Below, in pieces: positions 1 to 8,779 of a DNA stretch of 52,774 nt. Position 1 is the stretch's first letter. The number at the start of each line of letters is the position of its first letter. A model generated the notes under the pieces. The model made no database searches, was not told where the DNA came from, and worked only from the letters and a program-made list of their open reading frames with translations. This DNA is from 66-474 sp964489055 (GTDB taxonomy: Bacteria; Pseudomonadota; Gammaproteobacteria; Xanthomonadales; Rhodanobacteraceae): contig CAZAXF010000019.1 in assembly GCA_964489055.1 (NCBI GenBank), positions 1 through 52,774 on the forward strand, read 5' to 3'. The position numbers and the translations under genes were made by a program.

Positions 1-10
1 GGCGGAGCGC

Positions 11-55
11 AAAGCCATCCCCCTCAATCCCCCTTCGCAAGCGAAGGGGGAGGCA
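11..55. repeat. Palindromic CCCCCTTCGC-type intergenic element
   Basis: A short inverted repeat (CCCCCTTCGC, two-base spacer, GCGAAGGGGG) with the flank ATCCCCCTCA. A nearly identical copy in the opposite orientation is seen near 52134-52176 and a diverged one near 51945-51984, so it is a dispersed element. It lies just past the stop of the ampG-like gene, where the hairpin could also help terminate transcription, although no T-run follows. Confidence 0.75.
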
Positions 56-70
56 GCACCGATGCAAATC

Positions 71-1336
71 TCAGCGCGGCCGCTCGCGTTCGGCGCGCAT
101 GATCGGCTGGCGCAACGCGATCACCAGCAGCAGGCTCGGAATGGCCGCCAACGCCGAGAGCACGAAAAAGTGCGACCAGCCGACCTGCGGGACCAGCCAC
201 GCCGCCAGCGGCCCCAGAAACACCCGCCCGATGGCCGCCAACGCCGACAACAGGGCGAACTGGGTGGCCGAATAACGCACGTTGCAAAGAGCGGTGAGCA
301 GTACCACGAAGGCAGTGCTGCCCAGGCCGCTGAAGAAGTTTTCCGCACCCACCACCCCCGCGAGCACGCGGATGTCCGGGCCGCTGTGGACCAGGATGAT
401 GTACCCGAGATTCACCACCGCCTGGAGAATGCCCAGCACCAGCAGTGCCGGGAACAGCCGCAACTTCGTCACCACCCAGCCGCCGGCCAGCGCCCCGACG
501 AGACCGGCGATCAGGCCGAACACCTTGTTGACGGTCCCGAGCTCGGTCAGCGTGAACTGCGGCACCCGCAGGAGAAACGTCGTTGACAGCGACAGCGCGA
601 ACGCGTCGCTGAGCTTGTAGAGCACCATCAGCGCCAGCCACGCCAGCGCCAGCCAGCCGTAACGCCGGAAAAAGTCCACGAAAGGCTCGATCACGGCATC
701 GCCGAAGCGGCGCACCGAGACATCGTCGGGCGCATCCGGCGACACCACCGTGACAACCACCATCGCCAGCATCAGCGCGCCCATCAGGCGATAGGTGAAT
801 GCCCACCCCGCGTGTTGCGCGAGGATCAGCGCCAAGGCGCCGGACACCAGCATCGCGACGCGATAGCCGCCCTGCATGAAACCGATGCCCCAGCCGCGCT
901 CCTCGGGCCGGAGCAGGTCGGTTCGATGCGCGTCGTAGGCGATGTCCTGGGTGGCCGAGGAAAACGCCACCAGTACCGCGATGAACACCATGACCTCGGC
1001 CGAACCCTGCGGGGTCTTGAAACTCATCGCGAGCAAGGCCGCGCCGCAGATCACCTGCATCAACGCGATCCAGCCGCGCCGGCGCCCCAGCCAGGGCAAC
1101 TGGAAACGGTCGAGCAGCGGCGCCCACAGGAACTTGAAGACGTACGCGGTGCCGGTAAGCGTGACCCAGCCGATGTCCTTCAGGCTCAACCCGGCGGTGG
1201 TGAACCACGCCTGCAGCGTCGGGTTGGACAACGCCAGCGGCAGGCCCGAGGAAAATCCCAGCAGGCCGATGCTGAGGATGCGCCAGTTGCGGCCGCGCGC
1301 CGGACCTGCGGTTTCCGGGCCGGGATCAGTCGGCAT
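71..1336 (-). CDS. ampG: AmpG-like muropeptide permease (MFS)
   Basis: A 421-residue inner-membrane carrier of the major facilitator superfamily, closest by eye to AmpG, which imports anhydro-muropeptides for cell-wall recycling and so can affect beta-lactamase induction. What is seen: about a dozen hydrophobic segments, an N-terminal LGFSSGLPLALSNPTLQAW stretch typical of AmpG, the SSATQDIAYDAHRTDLL segment in the first half and a conserved FGLIAGLVGALAGG stretch. The reading frame extends upstream to 1573, but the family begins near the chosen ATG, whose first codons overlap the last 11 bases of xthA, so the two are probably co-transcribed. The substrate is inferred from family resemblance only; related MFS carriers with other cargo cannot be excluded. 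Confidence 0.82.
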   Translation of the reverse strand: MPTDPGPETAGPARGRNWRILSIGLLGFSSGLPLALSNPTLQAWFTTAGLSLKDIGWVTLTGTAYVFKFLWAPLLDRFQLPWLGRRRGWIALMQVICGAALLAMSFKTPQGSAEVMVFIAVLVAFSSATQDIAYDAHRTDLLRPEERGWGIGFMQGGYRVAMLVSGALALILAQHAGWAFTYRLMGALMLAMVVVTVVSPDAPDDVSVRRFGDAVIEPFVDFFRRYGWLALAWLALMVLYKLSDAFALSLSTTFLLRVPQFTLTELGTVNKVFGLIAGLVGALAGGWVVTKLRLFPALLVLGILQAVVNLGYIILVHSGPDIRVLAGVVGAENFFSGLGSTAFVVLLTALCNVRYSATQFALLSALAAIGRVFLGPLAAWLVPQVGWSHFFVLSALAAIPSLLLVIALRQPIMRAERERPR

Positions 1337-2126
1337 ATTCGACCAGGAACGGCGCGTGGTCGGAAAACCGCGGCTCGCGCGTGATCGTGCAGTCGCGCGC
1401 GCGCTTGCCGGTGGCGGGGGTTGCGATCTGATAGTCGATGCGCCAACCGACGTCGTTGGCGCGCGCGTTGCCGCGGTTGGACCACCACGTGTATTCCTCG
1501 GCATCCGGTTTGACGACCCGGAACGTGTCCAGCCAGCCGTGTTCCGGCGCGGGCGAGCCGTCGCCGTGTTCATCGGCGATCAGCGCGTTCAGCCACGCGC
1601 GTTCTTCCGGCAGGCAGCCGGAATTCTTCTGGTTGGACCTCCAGTTCTTGATGTCGCGCTCGCTGCGCACGATGTTCCAGTCGCCGCAGATCACGTACTC
1701 GCGACCACTGGCAAGCCACTTGTCGAAGATCCCGCGCAGCTTTTTCATCGCCTTGATCTTGAACGCCTGGCGTTCTTCGCCCGAGGTGCCGGACGGCACG
1801 TACAGCGACACCACCGAGAGCTTGCCGAAGCGCGCCTCGATGTAGCGCCCCTCGTCATCGAGCGGCTTCCAGCCGATCTTCGTCAACACCTCGTCCGGTT
1901 CGCGCCGCGCGTAGATGGCCACGCCGCTGTAGCCCTTCTTCGTTACCGCATCGCGATAGAAACAGTGGTGCCCGTCGGGCCGGAACACCGCATCGGTGAG
2001 CTGTTCTTCGCGCGCCTTGGTTTCCTGGATGCAGGTGACATCGACGGACTGTCCGGCAAGCCAGTCGAAAAAACCCTTGCGGGCCGCCGAGCGGATGCCG
2101 TTGGCGTTGAGGGAGAGGATACGCAC
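1326..2126 (-). CDS. xthA: Exodeoxyribonuclease III
   Basis: A 266-residue exonuclease III-type AP endonuclease of the base-excision repair pathway, cutting 5' to abasic sites and removing 3' blocking groups in the cytoplasm. Family marks seen: LSLNANGIRSA at the N terminus, the metal-ligand glutamate in CIQETKA, GYSGVAIY, the GDWNI box in the middle and the terminal SDHAPF histidine motif. The GTG start (VRILSLNANG) is chosen because the family begins exactly here and E. coli XthA is about this length; the open frame runs on to 2306 without similarity. The stop overlaps the next gene. Three GGGACCG units lie directly upstream of the GTG, so no ordinary Shine-Dalgarno sequence is present. Confidence 0.93.
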   Translation of the reverse strand: MRILSLNANGIRSAARKGFFDWLAGQSVDVTCIQETKAREEQLTDAVFRPDGHHCFYRDAVTKKGYSGVAIYARREPDEVLTKIGWKPLDDEGRYIEARFGKLSVVSLYVPSGTSGEERQAFKIKAMKKLRGIFDKWLASGREYVICGDWNIVRSERDIKNWRSNQKNSGCLPEERAWLNALIADEHGDGSPAPEHGWLDTFRVVKPDAEEYTWWSNRGNARANDVGWRIDYQIATPATGKRARDCTITREPRFSDHAPFLVEYAD

Positions 2127-2133
2127 TGGATCA

Positions 2134-2154
2134 GGGACCGGGGACCGGGGACCG
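2134..2154. repeat. Heptanucleotide array (GGGACCG)x3 upstream of xthA
   Basis: Three perfect 7-bp units, 7 bp from the xthA start codon. Together with the inverted array at 2238-2265 it brackets the divergent xthA/pyrE promoter region and could pair with it. Confidence 0.9.
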
Positions 2155-2237
2155 GTGAAGCGTAAAGCAAAAGCCTGTGCGGTGCTGACGCGGTGTCGGT
2201 GCTGTGTGCACGTCGCCGGATCGCATACCGTATCATT

Positions 2238-2265
2238 CGGTCCCCGGTCCCCGGTCCCCGGTCCC
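2238..2265. repeat. Heptanucleotide array (CGGTCCC)x4 upstream of pyrE
   Basis: Four perfect 7-bp units in the inverse orientation to 2134-2154. The last unit ends one base before the pyrE GTG, occupying the position of the ribosome-binding site. Confidence 0.9.
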
Positions 2266-2266
2266 C

Positions 2267-2914
2267 GTGCTGCAGCCCCACCAACAATCCTTCCTCGACA
2301 CCGCACTCGCCAGCGGCGTGCTGCGTTTTGGCGACTTCACGCTGAAGTCCGGGCGCCAGAGTCCGTATTTCTTCAACATGGGCCGGATCGACAGCGGCGC
2401 GGCGCTGGCCGACGTGGGCAGTGCCTACGCTGCCGGCATCGTGGCCGCCGGGATCGATTACGACATGCTGTTCGGGCCGGCCTACAAGGGCATCGCGCTG
2501 GCGGCCGCCACCGCGGTCGCACTTGCGCGCGAGCACGATCGCGACGTACCGTGGGCGTACAATCGAAAGGAGGCCAAGGACCACGGCGAAGGCGGCGTGA
2601 TCGTCGGCGCACCGCTTGCCGGGCGGGTGCTGATCATCGACGACGTGATCACCGCCGGCACGGCGGTACGCGAATCGCTGGCGCTGATCCGCGCCGCGGA
2701 CGCCTCGGTTGCCGGGGTGCTGGTGGCACTGGATCGCCAGGAGAAGGGCCGGGGCGAGCTTTCGGCGACCCAGGAGCTGGCACGTGACGAAGGCATCGGC
2801 ACGTTTGCCATCGTCGGCCTTGCCGACCTGATGGAATATGCCGGCAGCCGGCCGGACCTCGCCGCGCAACGCGCGCGGCTGGAAGCCTACCGCGCGCGGT
2901 ACGGCGCCGCGTGA
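2267..2914 (+). CDS. pyrE: Orotate phosphoribosyltransferase
   Basis: A 215-residue enzyme that joins orotate to PRPP to give OMP, the fifth step of de novo UMP synthesis. Seen: FGDFTLKSGRQSPYFFN at the N terminus, the FGPAYKGI orotate-site segment, YNRKEAKDHGEGG catalytic loop and the PRPP-binding VLIIDDVITAGTA motif. The length equals that of E. coli PyrE when the GTG at 2267 is used (VLQPHQQSFL); the open frame extends to 2204 but through repeat sequence. The start is preceded directly by a CGGTCCC array with no purine-rich ribosome-binding site. pyrF, the next enzyme in the pathway, lies about 6 kb away on the other strand. Confidence 0.95.
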   Translation: MLQPHQQSFLDTALASGVLRFGDFTLKSGRQSPYFFNMGRIDSGAALADVGSAYAAGIVAAGIDYDMLFGPAYKGIALAAATAVALAREHDRDVPWAYNRKEAKDHGEGGVIVGAPLAGRVLIIDDVITAGTAVRESLALIRAADASVAGVLVALDRQEKGRGELSATQELARDEGIGTFAIVGLADLMEYAGSRPDLAAQRARLEAYRARYGAA

Positions 2915-2992
2915 ACCGCCGTGTCCGGCGAACGGTCCAGAATTTGCATGGCTTCAAGACCTTGTAGTCGAACCACAATCCGGGAGTCTTTC

Positions 2993-3643
2993 ATGCCACG
3001 ATGCGCCTGGCCCCTGCTGGCCACCGCCCTGTTGATCGCGGGCGTGGCGGCGGCGGCGCCTCCCACACCGAGCACCCACTATCGCTGGAAGGATGCCCAG
3101 GGCGTGGTGCATTTCAGCGACACCATCCCTGCCTCGGCGCTGGCCGGCGGCTACGACGTGGTCAGCAGCGACGGCCGGGTGATCCGCCACGTCCAGCGCG
3201 AACTGACGCCGGCCGAACGCAAGGCCGCGGCGGCCGAAGCGGCCCGCGAGGCGGCCGCCAAGCGGCGCGCGCAGCAGCAGACCATCGAGGATGCGCAACT
3301 GTTGTCGGCCTACCCCGACGTGCAGTCGCTGGAAGCCTCGCAGCAGGGCCAGTTGCGACAGATCGAGGGCGACATCGCCACGCTGGAAACCAACCTGCGC
3401 AACCAGGAGGCCACGCTGACCGACCTGCTCGGCCATGCCGCGGACCTGGAACACGCCAAGCAGCCGATTCCGCCCTACATCCACAAGCGGATCGCCAAGC
3501 AGCGCCAGACCATCAACGACGAACGCCACGCGCTTTCGCAGCGCCGCGAGGACCTCGCCGATGCCAGGGTCCGGTTCGCGAAGCAACTGGAACATTACCG
3601 CGAGCTGCGCGCGCGTTACGGAAAAAACGACGCCGGTGGGTGA
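2993..3643 (+). CDS. DUF4124 domain-containing exported protein
   Basis: A 216-residue protein with an N-terminal signal peptide (MPRCAWPLLATALLIAGVAAAA) followed by a DUF4124-type segment, HYRWKDAQGVVHFSD (about residues 27-41), a beta-strand unit common in proteobacterial envelope proteins. The rest, from about residue 65, is charged and helical (alanine-rich then Q/E/R-rich) and probably forms a coiled coil of about 120 residues. GGGAG upstream of the ATG at 2993 supports this start over the longer frame. It follows pyrE on the same strand after 78 bp. The molecular role of the family is not known; a periplasmic structural or cell-wall function is inference. Confidence 0.82.
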   Translation: MPRCAWPLLATALLIAGVAAAAPPTPSTHYRWKDAQGVVHFSDTIPASALAGGYDVVSSDGRVIRHVQRELTPAERKAAAAEAAREAAAKRRAQQQTIEDAQLLSAYPDVQSLEASQQGQLRQIEGDIATLETNLRNQEATLTDLLGHAADLEHAKQPIPPYIHKRIAKQRQTINDERHALSQRREDLADARVRFAKQLEHYRELRARYGKNDAGG

Positions 3644-3658
3644 AGCCGCGCGGCCGCA

Positions 3659-3928
3659 TCAGGCGGCGACGTTGGCCTCGATGTGTTGCGCAAGGGCGCG
3701 CAAGGATCCGAATACCCGGCGATTGTCGGGGTTGTCCGAGCGCAGCTGCACGCCATAGCGCTTGGAAACGGCCAGCGCCAGTTCCAGCGCATCGATCGAA
3801 TCCAGCCCCAGGTCGCCACCGAACAGCGGCGCCTCCGGGTCGATGCCGGCAGGATCGACGTCCTCGAGATTGAGGTTCTCGACGATGAGTTTCGCCAGTT
3901 CCTGTTCAGCTGGCGTCTGCTGGGTCAT
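3659..3928 (-). CDS. Acyl carrier protein (xanthomonadin/aryl-polyene type)
   Basis: An 89-residue acidic carrier protein with the phosphopantetheine attachment motif GLDSIDALEL (Ser44) in the expected middle position. It is not the housekeeping AcpP, which would sit with fab genes. Next to it, on the opposite strand, is a XanB2-type chorismatase, and in Xanthomonas an ACP (XanC) and XanB2 both belong to the xanthomonadin pigment cluster. A carrier role in aryl-polyene synthesis is therefore inferred from family and context. The start MTQQTPAEQE is chosen over an upstream ATG at 3943 because the family begins here; overlap with the divergent neighbour is thereby avoided. Confidence 0.85.
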   Translation of the reverse strand: MTQQTPAEQELAKLIVENLNLEDVDPAGIDPEAPLFGGDLGLDSIDALELALAVSKRYGVQLRSDNPDNRRVFGSLRALAQHIEANVAA

Positions 3929-4044
3929 GTGCCCTGGCTCCAAAATCGCGCTGGGTCAACCGCGCAGTGTACCATGATGTGTTTCCATCACGATGCATGA
4001 ACGATGCCAGGATCCTCGCCCCGCCACGCCACGGATGCCGCCGC

Positions 4045-5016
4045 ATGAGCGAGACCGCCCCGGCTGCATTTCGCGTCTCCTACGCCACCGGAAACACCGC
4101 GGAGTCCGCCGACGGATCCGGCCTGCTCGGCGTTTTCGCGTTCGGTCCGCACGTGGCCGAAACCGCCACCACCCCGTTGCAGGTCCGGGTGCCATTGGCG
4201 GTTCTGGGCCAACCGGCGCCGCGCGAGTGCTGGCGCGTGGCTGCACCGGTCGAGGCAGGCGCTGATGACGGTTTGCGTTTCTCGGCCGGCGGCGGCTGGC
4301 GGCTGACCGTGGTCGAGGTCGCCGAAGAGCGCGCCGGCGGCATCGAGGCCGCCAGCGAGCATGCCTACCGCCTGCTGCTGGCGCATGTGGCGGCAACGCC
4401 GGAACGGCACCTGGTGCGGATCTGGAATTACCTCGGTGCCATCAACGACGGCGCGGGCGACGACGAGCGCTATCGCCTGTTCTGCAACGGCCGCGCACGC
4501 GGCATGATCGCGCATGGGTTCCAGCGCTATCCGGCCGCCACCGCCATCGGTCACCGCGGCCCGCGCGGCCTGCTGCAGGTGTACGCGCTGAGCGCCACCG
4601 CGTCGGGATACGCGCTGGAAAACCCCCGCCAGGTGAGCGCCTGGCGCTACCCGCGCCAGTACGGGCCGACCGCGCCCAGTTTTGCGCGCGCGATGCGACT
4701 TCCCGGCGACGGCGCGCTGGCGATCTCGGGTACCGCCGCGGTGATCGGGCACGCATCGCATCATCTCGATGATGTCACCGCGCAGGCCGACGAGGCCTTC
4801 GCCAACCTGGGCGCGTTGTTGCAGGGCGCGCAACTGCCCCCATTCGATGCCCGCTCCCCGCTCAAGGTGTACGTGCGCCATCCGGATGACGTCGATGCGG
4901 TGCAGGCCGCGCTGGCGCGGCACCTCGATCCGGCGGTGCCGCGGGTGCTGCTGCACGGGGACATCTGCCGCCGCGAGCTGCTGGTCGAGGTCGACGGCTG
5001 GCGGTTTCCGGCCTGA
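4045..5016 (+). CDS. xanB2: Chorismatase, XanB2/FkbO/Hyg5 family
   Basis: A protein of about 323 residues of the chorismatase family, which splits chorismate into pyruvate and a hydroxybenzoate or dihydrobenzoate product. In Xanthomonas the XanB2 enzyme makes 3- and 4-hydroxybenzoate, feeding xanthomonadin pigment and ubiquinone. Seen: LVRIWNYLGAIN near residue 127, the YRLFCNGRARGM segment, GFQRYPAATAIGHRG, VSAWRYPRQYGP and a late GTAAVIGHASHH stretch, in the family order. The start is uncertain: an ATG at 3997 would add 16 residues and neither has a clear ribosome-binding site. It diverges from the ACP gene. The rest of a pigment cluster is not inside this window on either side. Which hydroxybenzoate is made cannot be read from sequence. 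Confidence 0.85.
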   Translation: MSETAPAAFRVSYATGNTAESADGSGLLGVFAFGPHVAETATTPLQVRVPLAVLGQPAPRECWRVAAPVEAGADDGLRFSAGGGWRLTVVEVAEERAGGIEAASEHAYRLLLAHVAATPERHLVRIWNYLGAINDGAGDDERYRLFCNGRARGMIAHGFQRYPAATAIGHRGPRGLLQVYALSATASGYALENPRQVSAWRYPRQYGPTAPSFARAMRLPGDGALAISGTAAVIGHASHHLDDVTAQADEAFANLGALLQGAQLPPFDARSPLKVYVRHPDDVDAVQAALARHLDPAVPRVLLHGDICRRELLVEVDGWRFPA

Positions 5017-5037
5017 GCGCACAGGCGTCGGCGGCAC

Positions 5038-7554
5038 TCAGTTGCCGCCCGCATCCTCGCTGACCACGTCGGGCGTGATCTTCATGATCGACTGGCGCAC
5101 CTCGCGCGCCAGGATCAGTCGGGCGTCGCGCGCGACGTCGTTCAGCACCGTGTCGAATTCCAGCTTGCCTTCGCTGTCGGTCCACACGATGCGGCGCTCG
5201 CGCAGCTTGCGGATGAAGCCCCGGAACAGGCTCTTGTCGAAGAATTCCGGCGCGCTCTGCTGGTACAGCAGCGACAGGCGCTGGGCCGCGAGCTGGCACA
5301 GGTTCTCGAGTTGCCCGGCGCTCAGCGTGTGCGGCCCGTTCTTCACCAGCGCGGCGATGGCGATGTAGTAGCGCTCGAAGGCCTGCATCAGGCACTGCGC
5401 CAGCAGGCGCAACTGGTAGGCGTCGTCCTCGTGTCCGGCGGCAAGGTACAGCGGGCGGCCTTCGTCGCCGCCGGCGAGCAGGCCGCGTGCGACGAGGAAG
5501 TCGACCAGCGCGTTGATGCGTTCGGCGAATCCGTCGGCATCCCACGGCAGGAACAGCTCGGACTGGATGAACGGATACACGGAACGGCCAAGCCGCGCGA
5601 CGGTATCGCGGGAAATGCGGCGGTTGTTGACGAAGCAGCACGCCACCCAGGCCCCGGCCGCGAACAGGTGCAGCACGTTGTTGCGAAAATATGACAGCAG
5701 CACCGCCTTTTCGCCCTCGACCGACAGCACGTCACCCAAGGGGTGCGTGACGCGCTGGATCCAGCCCATGTGCTCGGCGTAGGCGATGATGTCGGCCGGT
5801 GCCATCGGCGTGACGGTGGTGCGCTCCGAGTACGGCAACTCGGTGAGGATCGCCTTCATCAGCTCGAGCTGCGCGAGCAGGTCCGACTCGGCCAACGCGT
5901 GGCGCGGTGCGGCCAGCAGCGTCAGCGCGATCAGGTTGATTGGATTGACGTCGGCGGCGCGGTTGATCTCGACCTGGATGCGCCCGGCCAGGTTGTCGAT
6001 GACGCCCGGCAGCCATTCGGGCCTGGCGTCGCTGCCGGCCTGGTCGCGCCAGGCCGGTTCGGCCGCGTCCAGCAGCGGGTTCAGCAGCACCGGCTCGCCG
6101 AAGTTCAGCGTGACGCGACCGTAACGCTGGCGCAGCGCGCGCAGGCCGCGCAACAGGCCCAGCCAGGATTCCTTCTCCTTCTTGCGCCCGGAAAGCTCGC
6201 CGATGTACGAGCGCCCCTCCATCAGTTTCTCGTAGCCGATGTAGACCGGCTGGAACAGGATCGGCCGCCGCGGCGCGCGCAGGAACGCGCGCACCGTCAT
6301 CGCCAGCATGCCGCCGCGCGGCGCCAGCAGTCGCCCGGTGCGCGAGCGCGTGCCCTCGATGAAATATTCCAGCGGCACGCCGCGCTGCACCAGTTGGCTG
6401 ACGTACTCGGAGAACACCGCCGAATACAGCGCGTTGGCCTTGAAGCTGCGGCGCAGGAAGAATGCCCCGCCGCGGCGCAGGAACGAGCCCAGCACCGGCA
6501 GGTTCAGGTTCACGCCGGCCGCGATGTGCGGAACCACCACGCCGCTGACGTGGAGCTGGTAGGACATCAGCACGTAGTCGGCGTGGCTGCGGTGGCAGGG
6601 TACGTAGACGATTTCGTGGCCCGGCGCGTTGGCGCGCAGGTCCTCGAAGTGGTGCATGGCGATGCCGTCGTAGAGCTTGTTCCAGAAGTTGGACAAGAGG
6701 AACGACATCGAACGCACGAACGGCGGCGAGTAGTCGGCCGCGATTTCGCGCGCGTAGCGCTCGGCCCGTCGCCACGCCTTGGCGTGGCTCAGCTTCTCCT
6801 TCGCGGCGGTGGCGGCGATCGAGGCGCGCACGCTTTCGGCGCCCAGCACCGAGTCCACCACGGTGCGTCGATGCGAGAGGTCCGGGCCGATCACCGCGGT
6901 GCGCACGCGCCGGAAGTGCACCCGGAGCACCCGCGCCAACTTGCGCTGCAGGCGCGGGATGGCCTCGTCGGCCGATCCGCTGCGCAGCGCCTTGAGTGAA
7001 ATCGGCGGCGAAAAGCGCACGATGGTGTCGCGCCCGTTCAGCAGCAGCGCCAGCAGGCGCCGGAAATGTCCGACCACCGCCCAGTTCTCCGAAAACAGCA
7101 CGCTGAACCAGCCGGACTGGCGGTTGGGAGCACGGCCCACGTAGATCGCGACCGGCATCACCTGGATGTCGCTTTCCGGGTCCGCTTCCAGCATCCGGAG
7201 CAACTGGCGGATGGTGCCCTGCACGGCATGCACGCGGCCGCGCCGCTGGAACCAGCCACCGGTGCTGCGCATCGCGAACATCGCGCGCCGCCGTCGGCCC
7301 AGGCCGGGCATCAACGTGAGCGGGCTGGGCATGCCGGCTTCCCGGCACGCGCGCTCCAGGATCAGGCTGTCGGAAAACCCGTTGCGCTCGATCACGTACA
7401 GCACCGGCGTACCCGGCTGGAGCTGCGACACCGGTTCGGCGGGATGGCGCTTGATCCGCACCCACGGCGCCAGCAGCGCGCCCCACATTGCGCGCCACCA
7501 GCCGGAATGCACCAGCGCATCACGGGTCAGGTTTTCGGTCATGACGCGGGCCAT
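5038..7554 (-). CDS. plsB: Glycerol-3-phosphate 1-O-acyltransferase PlsB
   Basis: An inner-membrane-associated enzyme of about 838 residues that acylates sn-glycerol 3-phosphate, the first step of phospholipid synthesis. The acyltransferase motifs are seen in order: catalytic CHRSHADYV (HX4D) near residue 320, the GGAFFLRR block, substrate-binding EGTRSRTGR near residue 400 and PVYIGYEKL. The long N-terminal region and C-terminal helical region match the large gammaproteobacterial PlsB. Two close in-frame ATGs, at 7554 (MARVMTEN) and 7542, are possible starts; neither has a strong ribosome-binding site. It converges on the chorismatase gene with 21 bp between stops. Confidence 0.93.
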   Translation of the reverse strand: MARVMTENLTRDALVHSGWWRAMWGALLAPWVRIKRHPAEPVSQLQPGTPVLYVIERNGFSDSLILERACREAGMPSPLTLMPGLGRRRRAMFAMRSTGGWFQRRGRVHAVQGTIRQLLRMLEADPESDIQVMPVAIYVGRAPNRQSGWFSVLFSENWAVVGHFRRLLALLLNGRDTIVRFSPPISLKALRSGSADEAIPRLQRKLARVLRVHFRRVRTAVIGPDLSHRRTVVDSVLGAESVRASIAATAAKEKLSHAKAWRRAERYAREIAADYSPPFVRSMSFLLSNFWNKLYDGIAMHHFEDLRANAPGHEIVYVPCHRSHADYVLMSYQLHVSGVVVPHIAAGVNLNLPVLGSFLRRGGAFFLRRSFKANALYSAVFSEYVSQLVQRGVPLEYFIEGTRSRTGRLLAPRGGMLAMTVRAFLRAPRRPILFQPVYIGYEKLMEGRSYIGELSGRKKEKESWLGLLRGLRALRQRYGRVTLNFGEPVLLNPLLDAAEPAWRDQAGSDARPEWLPGVIDNLAGRIQVEINRAADVNPINLIALTLLAAPRHALAESDLLAQLELMKAILTELPYSERTTVTPMAPADIIAYAEHMGWIQRVTHPLGDVLSVEGEKAVLLSYFRNNVLHLFAAGAWVACCFVNNRRISRDTVARLGRSVYPFIQSELFLPWDADGFAERINALVDFLVARGLLAGGDEGRPLYLAAGHEDDAYQLRLLAQCLMQAFERYYIAIAALVKNGPHTLSAGQLENLCQLAAQRLSLLYQQSAPEFFDKSLFRGFIRKLRERRIVWTDSEGKLEFDTVLNDVARDARLILAREVRQSIMKITPDVVSEDAGGN

Positions 7555-7686
7555 GGATTGCAAAGCGGGCGCGAGGTGCCTTCGACGCGTGAAGGCGAAT
7601 TGTCCCACAACGGGGCCGACGGCCCGCTCGGCGCGGCAGCCGGGCTCGCGCGGCCCGGGAATCGCCCGCGTCGCGCCATCAGACGG

Positions 7687-8697
7687 TCAGGGCGAAACCG
7701 TCGATGCCGTCGCCGGGGCGGGGGCGGATGCGGGGGCCGCGGCCGTCGCCGGTGTCGGCGGCGCGTCCGCGGTGCCGGAGGCGGGCGCACCGGCGGACGG
7801 GGCCGCGCTTGCGGCGTTCGCGGCCGTGCCGGCCGGTGCCGGGTGCGCCTTGCGCCAGGCATCGAGCAGGGCCTGGTCGTACCAGTGGCCGCGCAGCCTG
7901 CGCATCTTCCATTGCCCGGTCAGCGGCTTGCCGGCAACCTGCATGTCCAGCCGGACCACGGCCTCATCGCCGGTCTTCGATACCGTGCTGGCCCTGGCGT
8001 CGAGCAGGCTTGCACCCAGGTCCAGGCCGTAGATCGCCAGAAGGTTTTCCATGCCGTTCCAGATGATCCCGTAGTCGCGCATGCGGGTTTCGTAGTCGAG
8101 CGCGCGCCACTGCGCGAGCGTCTTGATGTGCAGCGAACGTGCCGTGCTGCATACAAGGTCGACCGCCCGCGCGGCCTTCTCGTGATCACCGGGGTCGACC
8201 GTGGCCGCCCAGGCCATGACCGCGGCCAGGCCGTCCAGGGCCATTTTCTTCTGCGCGGGGCCCAGTTGCGGGGCGTCCTCGATCATCTGCCTGCCGGCTG
8301 CCTCGGCGATCGAGGTGAATATCGGTGGCAGGTGGCCCTTGCCCGCCGACATGGCTTCCAGCTTCTTCAGCAATGCGGCTTCGGCACCGGGTTCGGTCAG
8401 CATCTGCATGATCTTCGCGAACTGCTCGCGCTGCACATCGGTGACCGGTCGCGGATGCGTGTGCCGGCGCTGCCATTCGGCGCGCCACACCGCGTAGTCG
8501 GCCGGTGGCAGGCGGTTCTTCGCCAAACCGTCGAAGTCGCCGGTTGCGACCAGTCGCAGGCTGGTGGCGACCGCCTTCTCCGGCGTGACATTGCTGGCCG
8601 GCGGCGCCTCGTGGTGGCAGGCGGCCAGCACCGCGGTGGCGCACAGGGCCAGCACCAGGCAGACGCGACGGAGGATGGCGGAGTGTCCGGGCAACAT
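7687..8697 (-). CDS. Predicted lipoprotein of unknown function
   Basis: A 336-residue protein with a lipoprotein signal: positive residues, a hydrophobic run and lipobox LAAC with the acylated cysteine at position 27. The mature part looks soluble and mainly helical, ending in a low-complexity Ala/Pro/Thr tail of about 50 residues (from around residue 285) that may be a surface linker. I do not recognise a domain. The start MLPGHSAILRR was chosen because it gives a clean signal peptide; an upstream in-frame start at 8733 would add 12 residues. It is followed on the same strand by plsB after 132 bp and preceded by pyrF, but neither neighbour suggests a role. Confidence 0.75.
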   Translation of the reverse strand: MLPGHSAILRRVCLVLALCATAVLAACHHEAPPASNVTPEKAVATSLRLVATGDFDGLAKNRLPPADYAVWRAEWQRRHTHPRPVTDVQREQFAKIMQMLTEPGAEAALLKKLEAMSAGKGHLPPIFTSIAEAAGRQMIEDAPQLGPAQKKMALDGLAAVMAWAATVDPGDHEKAARAVDLVCSTARSLHIKTLAQWRALDYETRMRDYGIIWNGMENLLAIYGLDLGASLLDARASTVSKTGDEAVVRLDMQVAGKPLTGQWKMRRLRGHWYDQALLDAWRKAHPAPAGTAANAASAAPSAGAPASGTADAPPTPATAAAPASAPAPATASTVSP

Positions 8698-8779
8698 GCG
8701 CGGCAGTGTGGCAAGGCAGCGCGGGCCAGGCAAGCTGGGAGCGGTCAGGGGCCCGGGCTACGGATTGCCTCGAATGGTC

